From: UBA8752 sp049610565
GTDB lineage: Bacteria; Bacteroidota; Bacteroidia; Flavobacteriales_D; Sanyastnellaceae
NCBI GenBank assembly: GCA_049610565.1
Contig: JBMYZR010000013.1
Span: 1-41,704, forward strand
Length of the DNA stretch: 41,704 nucleotides
Reading direction: 5' to 3'
The notes beneath the pieces were generated by a model, which searched no databases, was not told the DNA's origin, and was given only the letters and a program-made list of their open reading frames with translations. A program made the translations under genes and the position numbers. Within the stretch, counting starts at the first letter, position 1. Every line of letters starts with the position of its first letter. This document shows positions 30,522-40,648 of this stretch, piece by piece.

Positions 30522-31313
30522 ATGCACACGCCTTCGATTTCCATGGTCCTGACCGGTTGGCTTCTGTTGATGCAGGCAGCTTCGCTTCGTGCGCAGGACG
30601 TGGACGCCTGCCCGTCGGGGTGGGAGGATGTGGTTCGGGCGCACCTGGAGGCGAAGCTGGATCGTGATTTCGAGGTGGCGGCGTCGCACCTGCTCAAGGC
30701 CGAACAGCAGGCCTGGTTGGAATGGCAGTTGTGGAAGGAGGAGAAGCTGATGCGGACCCTGGGGGGCATGGCCCCGGAACTCCAGGAGCGCCATGCTGAA
30801 GACTTGCAACGGGAGCGAGACCGCTTGGGCGTGAGTCATTGCACCTGTGAGCCGCGCGTCGGCGAGGGGGAAGGGAACTTCCGCGTTCGGGTCGACCCCG
30901 ATGGTCGCTCTTTCAGGTTCATCAACATGGTCCATTCCGCAGACAGGGGGTGGCGCGTTCAAACCCGCCACGTGATGCTCAACGGAGAGCAGGCGCGATC
31001 GGCCACGGCGTTCATGCGGGCTGTGGAGGAACGGGAATGGGAACTGGCGCGAGCCTGGGTTGCGGCGTCCGCCTTGCCACGATTTGAAGGGTACATCCTT
31101 GAGGTGGAGACCTTTCTCAAGGGCAGTGATTTCCTGCGTGAGTCGAGGGCCGAACAGGCCGCAGCCCGTGCTGGAGAATGGCCCGACGCGATGCTGTGGG
31201 CCGAACACCAGACGGATGGCATCTTGGTGGTGCACGCTGAATTCCAAAGCCTGCCCTCCCTGTCCTGCGAGATGGTGGAAGTGGGCGACGGCTGGCGCGT
31301 GGTGATGCGATGA
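30522..31313 (+). CDS. Secreted protein of unknown function
   Basis: 263 residues with a cleavable signal (MHTPSISMVLTGWLLLMQAASLRAQ). The mature part is rich in Trp, Glu and Arg. Residues ~40-115 look helical (LEAKLDRDFEVAASHLLKAE). A CTC pair follows at about 106-108, then beta strands (NFRVRVDPDGRSFRFINMV, GWRVQTRHVML) and at the end WRVVMR. I do not recognise a family. The stop overlaps the start of the GreA-like gene by four bases, so both are in one transcript. Confidence 0.75.
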   Translation: MHTPSISMVLTGWLLLMQAASLRAQDVDACPSGWEDVVRAHLEAKLDRDFEVAASHLLKAEQQAWLEWQLWKEEKLMRTLGGMAPELQERHAEDLQRERDRLGVSHCTCEPRVGEGEGNFRVRVDPDGRSFRFINMVHSADRGWRVQTRHVMLNGEQARSATAFMRAVEEREWELARAWVAASALPRFEGYILEVETFLKGSDFLRESRAEQAAARAGEWPDAMLWAEHQTDGILVVHAEFQSLPSLSCEMVEVGDGWRVVMR

Positions 31314-31765
31314 GCATGGACCGCAGCGCAGTGGTGGCCGCATTGGAAGCGGCCTTGATGACGGCGATGGACGAAGCCCGGGCCGCGATGGATGAGCTGT
31401 CCTCGAGTCTGGGCAAGGAGACCAAGAGCACCGCTGGAGACAAGCACGAAACGGGACGGGCCATGGTCCAGCGTGAAATGGAACAGGCCGGGGATCGTTT
31501 GGCGCGATGTGAGGCCATGCAGACGGTGGCGTCCCGCTTGGAGTTGGACAGACCCAGGACGGTTGTTGGCCCGGGAGCCATTGTGGTCAGCGGCGATGCG
31601 CGGCTCTTGATCGGAGTGGGACTGGGACCGTTTGAGGTGCCGGATGTGGGCCGTGTTCAGGCCATTTCGGCCAATGCTCCCATTGCCGTGGCCCTGGCTG
31701 GCGGCCAGGCGGGAGAGCGGCGGGAATTCAGGGGGCGCCCATGGGTCATCGAGTCCGTGGATTGA
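31310..31765 (+). CDS. GreA/GreB-like protein of the Bacteroidota type
   Basis: 151 residues. N-terminal half: a helical coiled-coil region with ETKSTAGDKHETGRAMVQ, a segment diagnostic for a small GreA-related family widespread in Bacteroidota. C-terminal half: beta strands with VVGPGAIVVSGDARLLIGVGLG and a closing FRGRPWVIESV, resembling the GreA/GreB C-terminal domain. Often mis-annotated as a 3-oxoacyl-ACP synthase. The role may be binding RNA polymerase through the C-domain; the typical acidic pair at a GreA coiled-coil tip is not evident, so cleavage-factor activity is doubtful. Confidence 0.75.
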   Translation: MSMDRSAVVAALEAALMTAMDEARAAMDELSSSLGKETKSTAGDKHETGRAMVQREMEQAGDRLARCEAMQTVASRLELDRPRTVVGPGAIVVSGDARLLIGVGLGPFEVPDVGRVQAISANAPIAVALAGGQAGERREFRGRPWVIESVD

Positions 31766-31853
31766 CCACGCTCACCATCCTGTCCGGGTCAACTCCATGC
31801 CCTTCGTGAACAAAGTCACGCGGGACAGGGGTTCCGTACCGCCCTTGAACCGC

Positions 31854-31861
31854 TACCTTCG
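31854..31861 (+). promoter_or_regulatory. Probable -7 box of the cold-shock gene
   Basis: TACCTTCG, 17 bases before the TTG start; a TTC lies 19 bases further upstream. Confidence 0.5.
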
Positions 31862-31878
31862 CCGCAAAATTCACTGAT

Positions 31879-32331
31879 TTGGGACGATCACAAGAAACGT
31901 TCGGCAAGCGTGAGCGGGAAGCAAAGCGCGCCAAGAAGAAGAAGGAGAAGGAGCTGAAGAAGCAGGAAGCCAAGGCCAACAAGCGGACCTTGGACAGCCC
32001 GGACATGATTGCCTACGTGGATGAGTTCGGCCGCATCGTGGACGAGCCGCCCGATCCGGCCGATCGCCAGGAGATCGAGCTGGAAGACATCCAGATCAGT
32101 GTGCCCAAGGATGAAGACATGCCGCCGGAGGACAAGACCCGCCGCGGCAAGGTGACCATGTTCAACCCCGACAAGGGATTCGGCTTCATCCGCGACCTCG
32201 ACAGTGGTGAGAGCATTTTTGCGCACGTCACCAACATGAAGGAGGAGGTCGAGCAGGGCGACAAGGTCACCTTCGAGGTGGAGCAGAGCCACAAGGGCCC
32301 CTCCGCCATCAAGGTCACCATCGTCAAATAA
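31879..32331 (+). CDS. Cold-shock-domain protein with basic N-terminal extension
   Basis: 150 residues starting at a TTG: the N-terminus GRSQETFGKREREAKR is the conserved opening of this Bacteroidota family, so the TTG is preferred although the next ATG is far inside. Residues ~8-38 are Lys/Arg/Glu-rich, residues ~40-85 acidic, and residues ~87-150 a cold-shock domain with RRGKVTMFNPDKGFGFIRDL (RNP1) and ESIFAHVTNM (RNP2). Binds single-stranded nucleic acid, likely an RNA chaperone. Monocistronic and convergent with the next gene. Confidence 0.9.
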   Translation: MGRSQETFGKREREAKRAKKKKEKELKKQEAKANKRTLDSPDMIAYVDEFGRIVDEPPDPADRQEIELEDIQISVPKDEDMPPEDKTRRGKVTMFNPDKGFGFIRDLDSGESIFAHVTNMKEEVEQGDKVTFEVEQSHKGPSAIKVTIVK

Positions 32332-32334
32332 AGC

Positions 32335-33069
32335 TCACGCCCGTGTCAGCTCCCTGAGGAGTTTGCGCCGGGCAATGGGCAGCAGGCTGTGCTGAAGGGG
32401 CACGGCCCAATCGGCGTGAGCGTGGAAAGTCGCAGGCTGCGGCAGGTCGCGGTGCTTTGAAATGAGTCCCCATTTCACGGATTCCGCCGGTTCGAACCGC
32501 GAGGTCCTGCGTTCCTCCACACATTCGAGCTGCAGCTGCAGGTAGGCCTCACCACCGTGGAGGATGCGTGATTTCTGAAACCGGTACGCCCGGAGGGAGC
32601 GCCGCTGGTTGCGGCCGACGGTCAGGATGAGGTAGCCCTCGTCCATGCGAAGGGGTTGAATGCCCACCGGGGTGAATTCGAGTTGGCTCTCGATCAGGTC
32701 GTAGAGGGACTTTCCTTCTTCGATGGCGAGCGTCAGGTGGGGCAGGGCCCGTTGTATGAGTGTTTCGAGGTACTCGTCCAGTCCATCGTGATTGCCGGCC
32801 GTCTGGCGCAGGATGCGAAGCCGTTTGAGGTCGAGGCCCACGGCGGACCCCCGCTCCTTGCCGGCCAACAGTTCAGCGTGCAATTGGCCGAGTTCCTTGT
32901 GTTTTCGGATGAGGTCGGACAGGGCGGGATAGAGTCGGCTTTCCCTGAATTCCGCCTTCAGTTTCTGAAGCCAGGCCAGAAGGAGGTACTCCTTGTACTC
33001 GGCATCGAGAACGCCTTGCGTGATCCACGGCAAAGGGTCATTTCCTGGGTGTCGACCGTTTTCGACCAT
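32335..33069 (-). CDS. Conserved Bacteroidota protein of unknown function
   Basis: 244 residues, no signal, no membrane helix. The N-terminal part is helical and contains VLDAEYKEYLLLAWLQKLK, a motif I associate with a conserved uncharacterised Bacteroidota family. The second half has beta-like segments: IQPLRMDEGYLILTVGR, RAYRFQKSRIL, and KWGLISKHRDLPQPATFHAH. No catalytic motif is evident. The upstream region (33070-33156), shared with a divergent gene, is notably AT-rich for this genome and includes CAACGTTTGTTTG and TTATATTAAAG. Confidence 0.7.
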   Translation of the reverse strand: MVENGRHPGNDPLPWITQGVLDAEYKEYLLLAWLQKLKAEFRESRLYPALSDLIRKHKELGQLHAELLAGKERGSAVGLDLKRLRILRQTAGNHDGLDEYLETLIQRALPHLTLAIEEGKSLYDLIESQLEFTPVGIQPLRMDEGYLILTVGRNQRRSLRAYRFQKSRILHGGEAYLQLQLECVEERRTSRFEPAESVKWGLISKHRDLPQPATFHAHADWAVPLQHSLLPIARRKLLRELTRA

Positions 33070-33156
33070 CTCTTTAATATAACAAACAAACGTTGTTTAA
33101 TTGCCGATAGATGGATTTCGCATCGAGTCTGGTAACATTTGCTTAACTTACAGGTA

Positions 33157-33762
33157 ATGTTACGGGCAAACCCATACCGCTGCGGTCTGATGGCCCTTCT
33201 CGTGGCCCTGCTGTCTGCTCCAGTTTCCGCGCAGGACGCGGGGATTGGTGTGGGCGCGGACGGGTTTTTGTGGGCGTCGGGTTGGACGCACGCCCAAGTC
33301 AGCGTGCCGCTGACCCGAGAGCTTCGCATTCAAATGGGGGCGGGGGTGCTGCGGTCAGCCGATTCCCCCGTGTCCGCCTTGCTTCGTCCACGTCCCGGTG
33401 CTTTCGACCGTGCTGGATTGGTCACACTGGGTGTTCGGGCCAACCCCGGCCTGGTCGATGGCCGGCCCTTTCGGGGGGTGATCGGCATGGAATGGGCGGC
33501 GGAGACCTTCGTGAAGAATGCCGCTGCCGAATGGGGCACGTTGGGCCTCATGAAGTGGAGCCGCCGCGATGTCCGCCTGATTGCCGGTGCTGAATGGGTG
33601 TCTCCCTCGGGGTGGGCCCTGACCTTGCTCGCCGGTGTGGGCCATTCGGGCACGGCAGGTGAGGGGTTTGATCCCCAACTCTCCCGCAGGGTCCAGAACG
33701 GACCCGAGTTTGCCCGGATGTTCGGGCTGGAAGTCACGAAGTGGCTGTCGCGTCGGGGTTGA
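33157..33762 (+). CDS. Exported beta-rich protein of unknown function
   Basis: 201 residues from the ATG at 33157. The signal peptide is MLRANPYRCGLMALLVALLSAPVSAQ; a TTG at 33139 in frame is possible but unneeded. The mature part has alternating hydrophobic strands and Gly turns (GIGVGADGFLWASGWTHAQVSV, LRIQMGAGVLR, WVSPSGWALTLLAGVGHSG) typical of a small outer membrane beta-barrel, but the last strand lacks a clear terminal aromatic. No family recognised. Convergent with the desaturase gene, three bases apart. Confidence 0.7.
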   Translation: MLRANPYRCGLMALLVALLSAPVSAQDAGIGVGADGFLWASGWTHAQVSVPLTRELRIQMGAGVLRSADSPVSALLRPRPGAFDRAGLVTLGVRANPGLVDGRPFRGVIGMEWAAETFVKNAAAEWGTLGLMKWSRRDVRLIAGAEWVSPSGWALTLLAGVGHSGTAGEGFDPQLSRRVQNGPEFARMFGLEVTKWLSRRG

Positions 33763-33765
33763 CCT

Positions 33766-34866
33766 TCAGGCCCGCCCCAATTCACGCAACTGGGCGGTGT
33801 GCAACTTGAGTGCACCCCAGAATGACGTATCGGCCCGGTAAGGGAGACCGTACTCTTCGGCCGTCTGGCGCACGATGTGCGAAATCTTCGGGTAGTGCAC
33901 GTGGCAGATGTGCGGGAAGAGGTGGTGCTCGATCTGGTGGGTGAGGCCTCCGCTGTACCAGTTCAGCAGGCGGCTCTTGGTGCCGAAGTTGCACGTGGTC
34001 TTGAGCTGGTGGCTCATCGGGTCGTCCGCCATGACAGCGCCTTTTTCAGCCGGCATGTAGTCGTGGTCCTCCATGACGTGCGCGGGCTGGAAAACCAGGC
34101 CGAGGGTCAAGCCGCCGACGAAGTGCATCAACAGCCATCCGGCGATGACCTGACCGGCGCCGAGTCCGCTGAACATCAGCGGCAAGCCGACGACGATGGG
34201 GTAGTAGAGGACCTTGGCCAGGATGATCTTGGTCCGGAGTTGTTGCTTGGACTTGCCCATGCGCTTGAGCAGGCCAAACTTCTCGTACTTGTTGAGGGCG
34301 ATGAAGTCCTTGACCGTGACCCACAGCAGGGTCATCAGGCCATAGAAGAACCAAGCGTAGTAGTGCTGGAAACGGTGCCAGGGCTTGAGTGGCTTCAGGG
34401 GGGAGAAGCGCAGGACCGGACCGGGATCGATGTCCTCGTCGAGGCCGTCGATGTTGGTGAAGGTGTGGTGCAGCACGTTGTGCTGGATTTGCCACATCTC
34501 GCTGTTGCCACCGACGAGTTCGAGCACGCCGCCGACGATCTTGTTGATGGTCTTGTTTTCGCTGTAGGCGCCGTGGTTGCCGTCGTGCATCACGGCCATG
34601 CCGATGCCGGCTAGGCCGAGTCCCATGGTGATCTCTGCGATCCAGAAGGCCCAACCGCCACCGGTTGCCCCGGCGCTGATCAGGGCGAGGGGAGCGAAGT
34701 AGGCTGACAAGAGGATGACGGTCTTCAATTTCATGCCCGTCGTGGCCTTTTTGTGGATGCCATTTTCCTTGAAGTAGGCGTCCACGCGCTGGCGGAGGGT
34801 CTTGGCGAAGCCGGTCGTGTCGCGTCCGAAACGGACGGTGGGCAATTCGAAGGGAGCTTGCGTCAT
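33766..34866 (-). CDS. Membrane fatty acid desaturase
   Basis: 366 residues with several hydrophobic helices. The three histidine boxes of di-iron acyl-lipid/acyl-CoA desaturases are complete: HDGNH (94-98), HNVLHH (129-134) and HQIEHH (310-315). A Gln-containing third box is characteristic of front-end (delta-5/6-type) desaturases and related bacterial enzymes. No cytochrome b5 domain is fused, so an external electron donor is needed. Likely introduces a double bond into membrane acyl chains. TAACTTCG lies seven bases before the ATG. Confidence 0.9.
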   Translation of the reverse strand: MTQAPFELPTVRFGRDTTGFAKTLRQRVDAYFKENGIHKKATTGMKLKTVILLSAYFAPLALISAGATGGGWAFWIAEITMGLGLAGIGMAVMHDGNHGAYSENKTINKIVGGVLELVGGNSEMWQIQHNVLHHTFTNIDGLDEDIDPGPVLRFSPLKPLKPWHRFQHYYAWFFYGLMTLLWVTVKDFIALNKYEKFGLLKRMGKSKQQLRTKIILAKVLYYPIVVGLPLMFSGLGAGQVIAGWLLMHFVGGLTLGLVFQPAHVMEDHDYMPAEKGAVMADDPMSHQLKTTCNFGTKSRLLNWYSGGLTHQIEHHLFPHICHVHYPKISHIVRQTAEEYGLPYRADTSFWGALKLHTAQLRELGRA

Positions 34867-34873
34867 GAACCCA

Positions 34874-34881
34874 CGAAGTTA
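34874..34881 (-). promoter_or_regulatory. Probable -7 box of the desaturase gene
   Basis: TAACTTCG on the minus strand, seven bases before the ATG at 34866. No clear -33 element. Confidence 0.45.
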
Positions 34882-34953
34882 GGGGGCAACGGCCACCTTC
34901 TGCGTTCAATCCCGCAAGCGGTCAACTTGAGGGTGTGGGTGACGCGCTGCCGG

Positions 34954-36738
<1,785 letters not shown>

Positions 36739-36876
36739 GGGGAGGGGTCGGATTTGACGGCGCGAAATTCGCCCAAGGAATCCGGGGAATCGCCATGATG
36801 GGCCTGAATTGTCAGGAGAATGTTGTGGGCGGCGGCCATTCATTCCTTTTGGCGGATGCAAAGGGAAGGCGTCCCC

Positions 36877-36884
36877 TACCTTCG
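36877..36884 (+). promoter_or_regulatory. Probable -7 box of the metal-uptake cassette
   Basis: TACCTTCG, six bases before the ATG at 36891; identical to the box of the cold-shock gene at 31854. Confidence 0.45.
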
Positions 36885-36890
36885 GCGGTG

Positions 36891-37265
36891 ATGATTCGCA
36901 TGCGCAACGTCGGGGCCTGGTTGTGCCTCCTCCTCTGGGGTGGGGTGCACGCTTTGCAGCTCGAACACGTGGTCGCCCACCATGTGGCCCACGCAGCGCA
37001 TACAACGCATTGCCATCACCACCACGAGCCGGTTTCGTCGCTTCCTTGGGATGCCGACTTCCCCGTGGTGGACGCCTCGGAGGACTGTCCCCTGTGCGAT
37101 TGGACCGGGGTGCCGGCATTGGCCTCTGTGTCGACGGCCACCTCCGGAGACCAGCCCGCATGGCCCGTCCGCCCCACCCTGGGGTCGGTGCAGGCCGGTT
37201 GGTCAGAGGCGACAATGTGGGCCGGCCTCGGCTGGCGGGGGCCGCCGGTGGCGGACTTCAGCTGA
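36891..37265 (+). CDS. His-rich exported protein, probable metal binder
   Basis: 124 residues. The signal-like N-terminus MIRMRNVGAWLCLLLWGGVHA is followed by a dense His cluster: LEHVVAHHVAHAAHTTHCHHHHE at about residues 23-45. After that come an ECPLCDW-type Cys pair (EDCPLCDW) and an unstructured C-terminus. Similar small His-rich/CxxC proteins occur next to TonB receptors for metals in Bacteroidota. The receptor gene starts 27 bases downstream, so they form one unit. Zn, Cu or Ni binding is likely from composition, but which metal is open. Confidence 0.75.
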   Translation: MIRMRNVGAWLCLLLWGGVHALQLEHVVAHHVAHAAHTTHCHHHHEPVSSLPWDADFPVVDASEDCPLCDWTGVPALASVSTATSGDQPAWPVRPTLGSVQAGWSEATMWAGLGWRGPPVADFS

Positions 37266-37292
37266 ACTCCGTTTCACCCCCAACTCCATTTC

Positions 37293-39632
37293 ATGACCCC
37301 ATCCACCGAGGCGGGGAGCATGCCGTGTGGGTGTGATTGGTCCTTTCCGTGCTGTCTGGCATTTATCCTCTGTGGAGCCTTGCTCCTTGGAGGCCGTCCA
37401 GCGTTGTTGGGTCAGGTTCCGATCACCATCGACGGCCATGTCTTCCATGCCGAAGGACATTCTCCCTGCGGGGACGCGCTCATCCAGGCGTGGCCCTGTG
37501 GTTCCACGTTCACCGCTGATCTCGACGGCCGGTTCGAGGCGTTCTGCCCTGAAGGCATTGACTCCGTGACGGTGTTGGCCCACGGCCATGCCGTCGTGAC
37601 GGCTGTGGTGGACGGCCGGGACCACCTCGACATTGCCTTGACATCACTGGCCGTCTCCCTGCGGGATGCCGCCGTGAGTGCGCAATCGAGTGAGGACGTC
37701 CCCGAGGGAGAACCGGTTCGCGATCAGGGCGACTTGATGACAACCTTGGATCGGGTGGCCGGGATTCGCAGCCTCGATCTCGGCGCTGGACTCGTGCAGC
37801 CGGTGCTCCGCGGTCTCGTCGGGTCCCGTGTGGCCGTTCTTGAGGATGGCATTCCCCAGGTCGGTGGCCGTTGGGGGGCAGACCATGGGGTCTTGTTGGA
37901 TCCGGCCCTCTACGATGGAACAGAATGGGTGCCCGGCGGCGGGCAGGTGTGGCTCACACCGCAGGCGATGGGGGGCGGAGTCCGGCTTCGTGCCCTGTCC
38001 ATGCTGGCCCATCCCGGCAGTCGAATTCAGGCTGGCGTCAGTCACCGTTTTGGGGATGGGCGCAGCCGCATCCATGGCCTCCACCGGGAACGACGGGGAG
38101 ATGTCCAGTGGCATGCCGGCCTGTCCCTTGTCCGGTTCGGGGACCGCAATGTGCCGCAGACCACCTTCCGGTATCTGGGGCGTCTTCTCGACATCGAGGA
38201 TGGCCGACTGCCCAACACGGGTGGCTACGGTGGGCATGGCGTCATGGGGGTCCGTTGGAATGATGACGAGTTGGGCCAGTTCTCGCTGGACCTGCGTGCT
38301 TCCGATGTTGTGCAGGGGCTGTTTCCCGGCATCATCGGGGTGCCGACGCAGAGTGACCTTGCCGGGGACGGCGACCGGTTTTCCGTCGCCCTGCCCAATC
38401 AACACGCCCAACGTGTGCAGATGGCGGGCAAGTGGATTCGACCGGGCCGGTGGGACCGCACGGTCCGTTGGTCCCTCTCCAATAACCGCAGGACGGAGTC
38501 CGCTCCGGCCCATGCCCATGGATTCGGACCTGAGCCTGATTCGGACTTGAGCCTCCGACTCGAGGAAGTGCACGGATTCGTGGAAAGCCGGTGGGAGGGA
38601 GTCCATGGGGCGTTCGGTCTTCAGGTCGAGCACCTGGAGGGAACGACCTCCGGCTGGGAATTCCTGTTGCCTGATCACCGTCGAACCCGCCTGTCCGCCA
38701 TCGCGGACTGGAAATGGCGTTCGGGCCGGGTCGGGGTCCGTGTCGACGGGATCCATGCGGCCCATGAAGCCCATGTGGAACCTTTGTACGCCTCGGATGG
38801 CTCCATCCAAGGGGATGACGTCCGGGCGAAGGCCATGGACCGGTGGATGACCGGTTGGGCCCTGCACGCCCATCAGCCTTTCCTTCTCGGTTCTGTCGTG
38901 GAGGGGAGTTGGACGGCCACGGCCTACACCCGGGCGCCTGACAGCTATGCCCTCGGGGCCAACGGCATCCACCACGGCACCTTCCGCTTCGAGCAAGGCA
39001 ACTCGGCCTTGCATCCCGAGCGGACGATGGAGGCTCGGCTCTCCCTTGGGTCTGCATCCGTTGGCGTGCCAAAGCGATGGACATGGTCCATTCGAGGGTT
39101 CGCGGCTTTGCACGACGGCTTCATCCATTTGACGCCGACCGCAACATTCGCCCCCATCGCCCACGCTGGACAGATCTACGCCTTCCAATCTCTCGATGCG
39201 TTTCGCACCGGGGGGGAGGCCGAGGCCAGCGTCAGAGTGGGCCCGGGGACCTGGTCGACTTCCTTTTCCTTGCTTGGTCAATGGGCGCTGGAGACGGGGC
39301 TCGGTCTGCCGTTCACTCCGCCCGCGGAGGCGAGGACCGCCTTCCGTTGGCCCTTCGGTGAGGACGCCTTCATCGAGGTGAGCCACCGGACCATTGCTGC
39401 GGCCAACCTCACCGCCCGAAACGAAGAGGCCACCCCAGGCGCCAGCCTGTGGGGGCTCGCTTTCCAGATTCAGGGAGAGCATCTGCTGCTTGCCTTGGAT
39501 GTGGACAATCTGATGAACACGGCGTGGCTTGACCACGTCAGTGCGTACCGCACCCTGGGACTGGTCACCCAGGGGCGTTGGGCTTCCCTGCGGGTCACGA
39601 TGGACGTGACGCGGGAGACAGCCCATCCTTGA
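37293..39632 (+). CDS. TonB-dependent outer membrane receptor, probably for a metal
   Basis: 779 residues. After an N-terminus with a hydrophobic stretch (FPCCLAFILCGALLLGG, ~18-34), residues ~43-115 form a carboxypeptidase-regulatory-like domain (ITIDGHVFHAEGHSPCGDALI). The plug follows (TTLDRVAGIRSLDLGAG, VLRGLVGSRVAVLEDGI), then a 22-strand-type barrel ending WASLRVTMDVTR. The barrel has many His residues (HRFGDGRSRIHGLHRER, HAHGFGPE), as seen in ZnuD-type metal receptors. It is flanked by a His-rich exported protein and an acidic/His lipoprotein, which supports metal uptake. Smaller than SusC proteins and not paired with a SusD. Confidence 0.88.
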   Translation: MTPSTEAGSMPCGCDWSFPCCLAFILCGALLLGGRPALLGQVPITIDGHVFHAEGHSPCGDALIQAWPCGSTFTADLDGRFEAFCPEGIDSVTVLAHGHAVVTAVVDGRDHLDIALTSLAVSLRDAAVSAQSSEDVPEGEPVRDQGDLMTTLDRVAGIRSLDLGAGLVQPVLRGLVGSRVAVLEDGIPQVGGRWGADHGVLLDPALYDGTEWVPGGGQVWLTPQAMGGGVRLRALSMLAHPGSRIQAGVSHRFGDGRSRIHGLHRERRGDVQWHAGLSLVRFGDRNVPQTTFRYLGRLLDIEDGRLPNTGGYGGHGVMGVRWNDDELGQFSLDLRASDVVQGLFPGIIGVPTQSDLAGDGDRFSVALPNQHAQRVQMAGKWIRPGRWDRTVRWSLSNNRRTESAPAHAHGFGPEPDSDLSLRLEEVHGFVESRWEGVHGAFGLQVEHLEGTTSGWEFLLPDHRRTRLSAIADWKWRSGRVGVRVDGIHAAHEAHVEPLYASDGSIQGDDVRAKAMDRWMTGWALHAHQPFLLGSVVEGSWTATAYTRAPDSYALGANGIHHGTFRFEQGNSALHPERTMEARLSLGSASVGVPKRWTWSIRGFAALHDGFIHLTPTATFAPIAHAGQIYAFQSLDAFRTGGEAEASVRVGPGTWSTSFSLLGQWALETGLGLPFTPPAEARTAFRWPFGEDAFIEVSHRTIAAANLTARNEEATPGASLWGLAFQIQGEHLLLALDVDNLMNTAWLDHVSAYRTLGLVTQGRWASLRVTMDVTRETAHP

Positions 39633-39667
39633 CCACCACAACACACTCACACACTGAATACACCATC

Positions 39668-40462
39668 ATGAAAATCAACACCATCATCGCCGCCTTCGCG
39701 GCCAGTGCCGTTCTCGCATCCTGTGGCACCACGGATACGGAACTCCCCACCATCTGCGATTCCGACAACCTAACGGGCCTGCCCAGTGTGCTCAATGATG
39801 AAATCGAAGTGGAAGCGGGCACCACTGTCACCGTCCACGATGCCTTCTGCGACAACGAGGGCTTGGGCGAAGTCCGCTGGGATCTGCACTCCGCGGAAGG
39901 CCACGAGCACGAGGAAGGAGAGGAGGAAGAGGAATTTGTCCTGGCTTCCGGCACCGATTGGGAACTCCTGGAAATCCGGGCGATTGAAGGCACGAAGTCC
40001 GAAGAGCAGTTCATGTTTGACGTGCCCCTGACGTCCAGGGGAATCTGGGACCTCGTGGTGTCCGTCGTGGACGTCGAGGGCAATGCCGCGGCGGATGTGA
40101 TCACGACGGTGCACGTGGAGAACGACCACCTGCCGGAATTCAGCCTCGCGTCTGTTGCTGGAGTGGATCCTTCGACGTGGGAGGGCGAGCAGATCTGGGC
40201 ACCGGGCAGCACGGTCAACCTCACGGGGTCGGTGTCCGATTCCGACGGGGTTGCCGAGGCCGAGGTCCTGCTCATCCGGGAAAGCGACGAGGCCGTCGTC
40301 TGGTCCGCTGAAATCAATGCGGCAGGCGAGGCCACGATTGAATTCTCCGTTGACGTTGCCGTACCGGCCGATGCTGCGGAAGGGGAGTATCACCTTGAAA
40401 TGGAGGCGGCCGATGTCACCGGCGTGGAGATGCACACCGGATTCCACTTGGAGGTGGAGTGA
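39668..40462 (+). CDS. DUF4625 lipoprotein with His/Glu loop
   Basis: 264 residues from the ATG at 39668. Lipoprotein signal MKINTIIAAFAASAVLASC (Cys19). Two Ig-like beta domains follow. The first (DUF4625-like; LPTICDSDNLTG ... VEAGTTVTVHDAFCDNEGLGEVRWDLHSAEG) contains a metal-binding-looking loop GHEHEEGEEEEEF near residues 83-95. The second (APGSTVNLTGSVSDSDGVAEAEVLLI) resembles bacterial Ig/PKD-like folds and ends HTGFHLEVE. It follows the TonB receptor by 35 bases; likely an outer-membrane-anchored partner that captures metal. Confidence 0.82.
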   Translation: MKINTIIAAFAASAVLASCGTTDTELPTICDSDNLTGLPSVLNDEIEVEAGTTVTVHDAFCDNEGLGEVRWDLHSAEGHEHEEGEEEEEFVLASGTDWELLEIRAIEGTKSEEQFMFDVPLTSRGIWDLVVSVVDVEGNAAADVITTVHVENDHLPEFSLASVAGVDPSTWEGEQIWAPGSTVNLTGSVSDSDGVAEAEVLLIRESDEAVVWSAEINAAGEATIEFSVDVAVPADAAEGEYHLEMEAADVTGVEMHTGFHLEVE

Positions 40463-40621
40463 CGCCCGCTTCGTCCGACTTTTTCGGAATCCCTCGCTTC
40501 TTGGCGCTGCTCCAAGGGGTGGGGGATTCCCTTGTTGGGGCCCTTGGTCGGGCAGAATGCGATTGATGCACGTCGATGGCCGTTTTGTCAACGAAGGCGC
40601 CCAAGGGCGTTGGTGGAAGTC

Positions 40622-40629
40622 TAATTTTG
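40622..40629 (+). promoter_or_regulatory. -7 box of glyA
   Basis: TAATTTTG, an exact TAnnTTTG match, 19 bases before the ATG at 40649. No TTG at the usual spacing. The 40463-40648 region otherwise holds only a weak inverted repeat GGAATCCC/GGGATTCC near 40486-40530. Confidence 0.55.
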
Positions 40630-40648
40630 AAGGCTTCAGAACAGCATC

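Noticed and set aside
36809..37336. Alternative plus-strand frame overlapping the His-rich gene
   Set aside because: Lacks a signal peptide and motif; the chosen frame has signal peptide, His cluster and Cys pair.
40566..40622. 18-codon frame upstream of glyA as a leader peptide
   Set aside because: No run of Gly or Ser codons, no terminator hairpin before glyA, and it ends inside the glyA -7 box.
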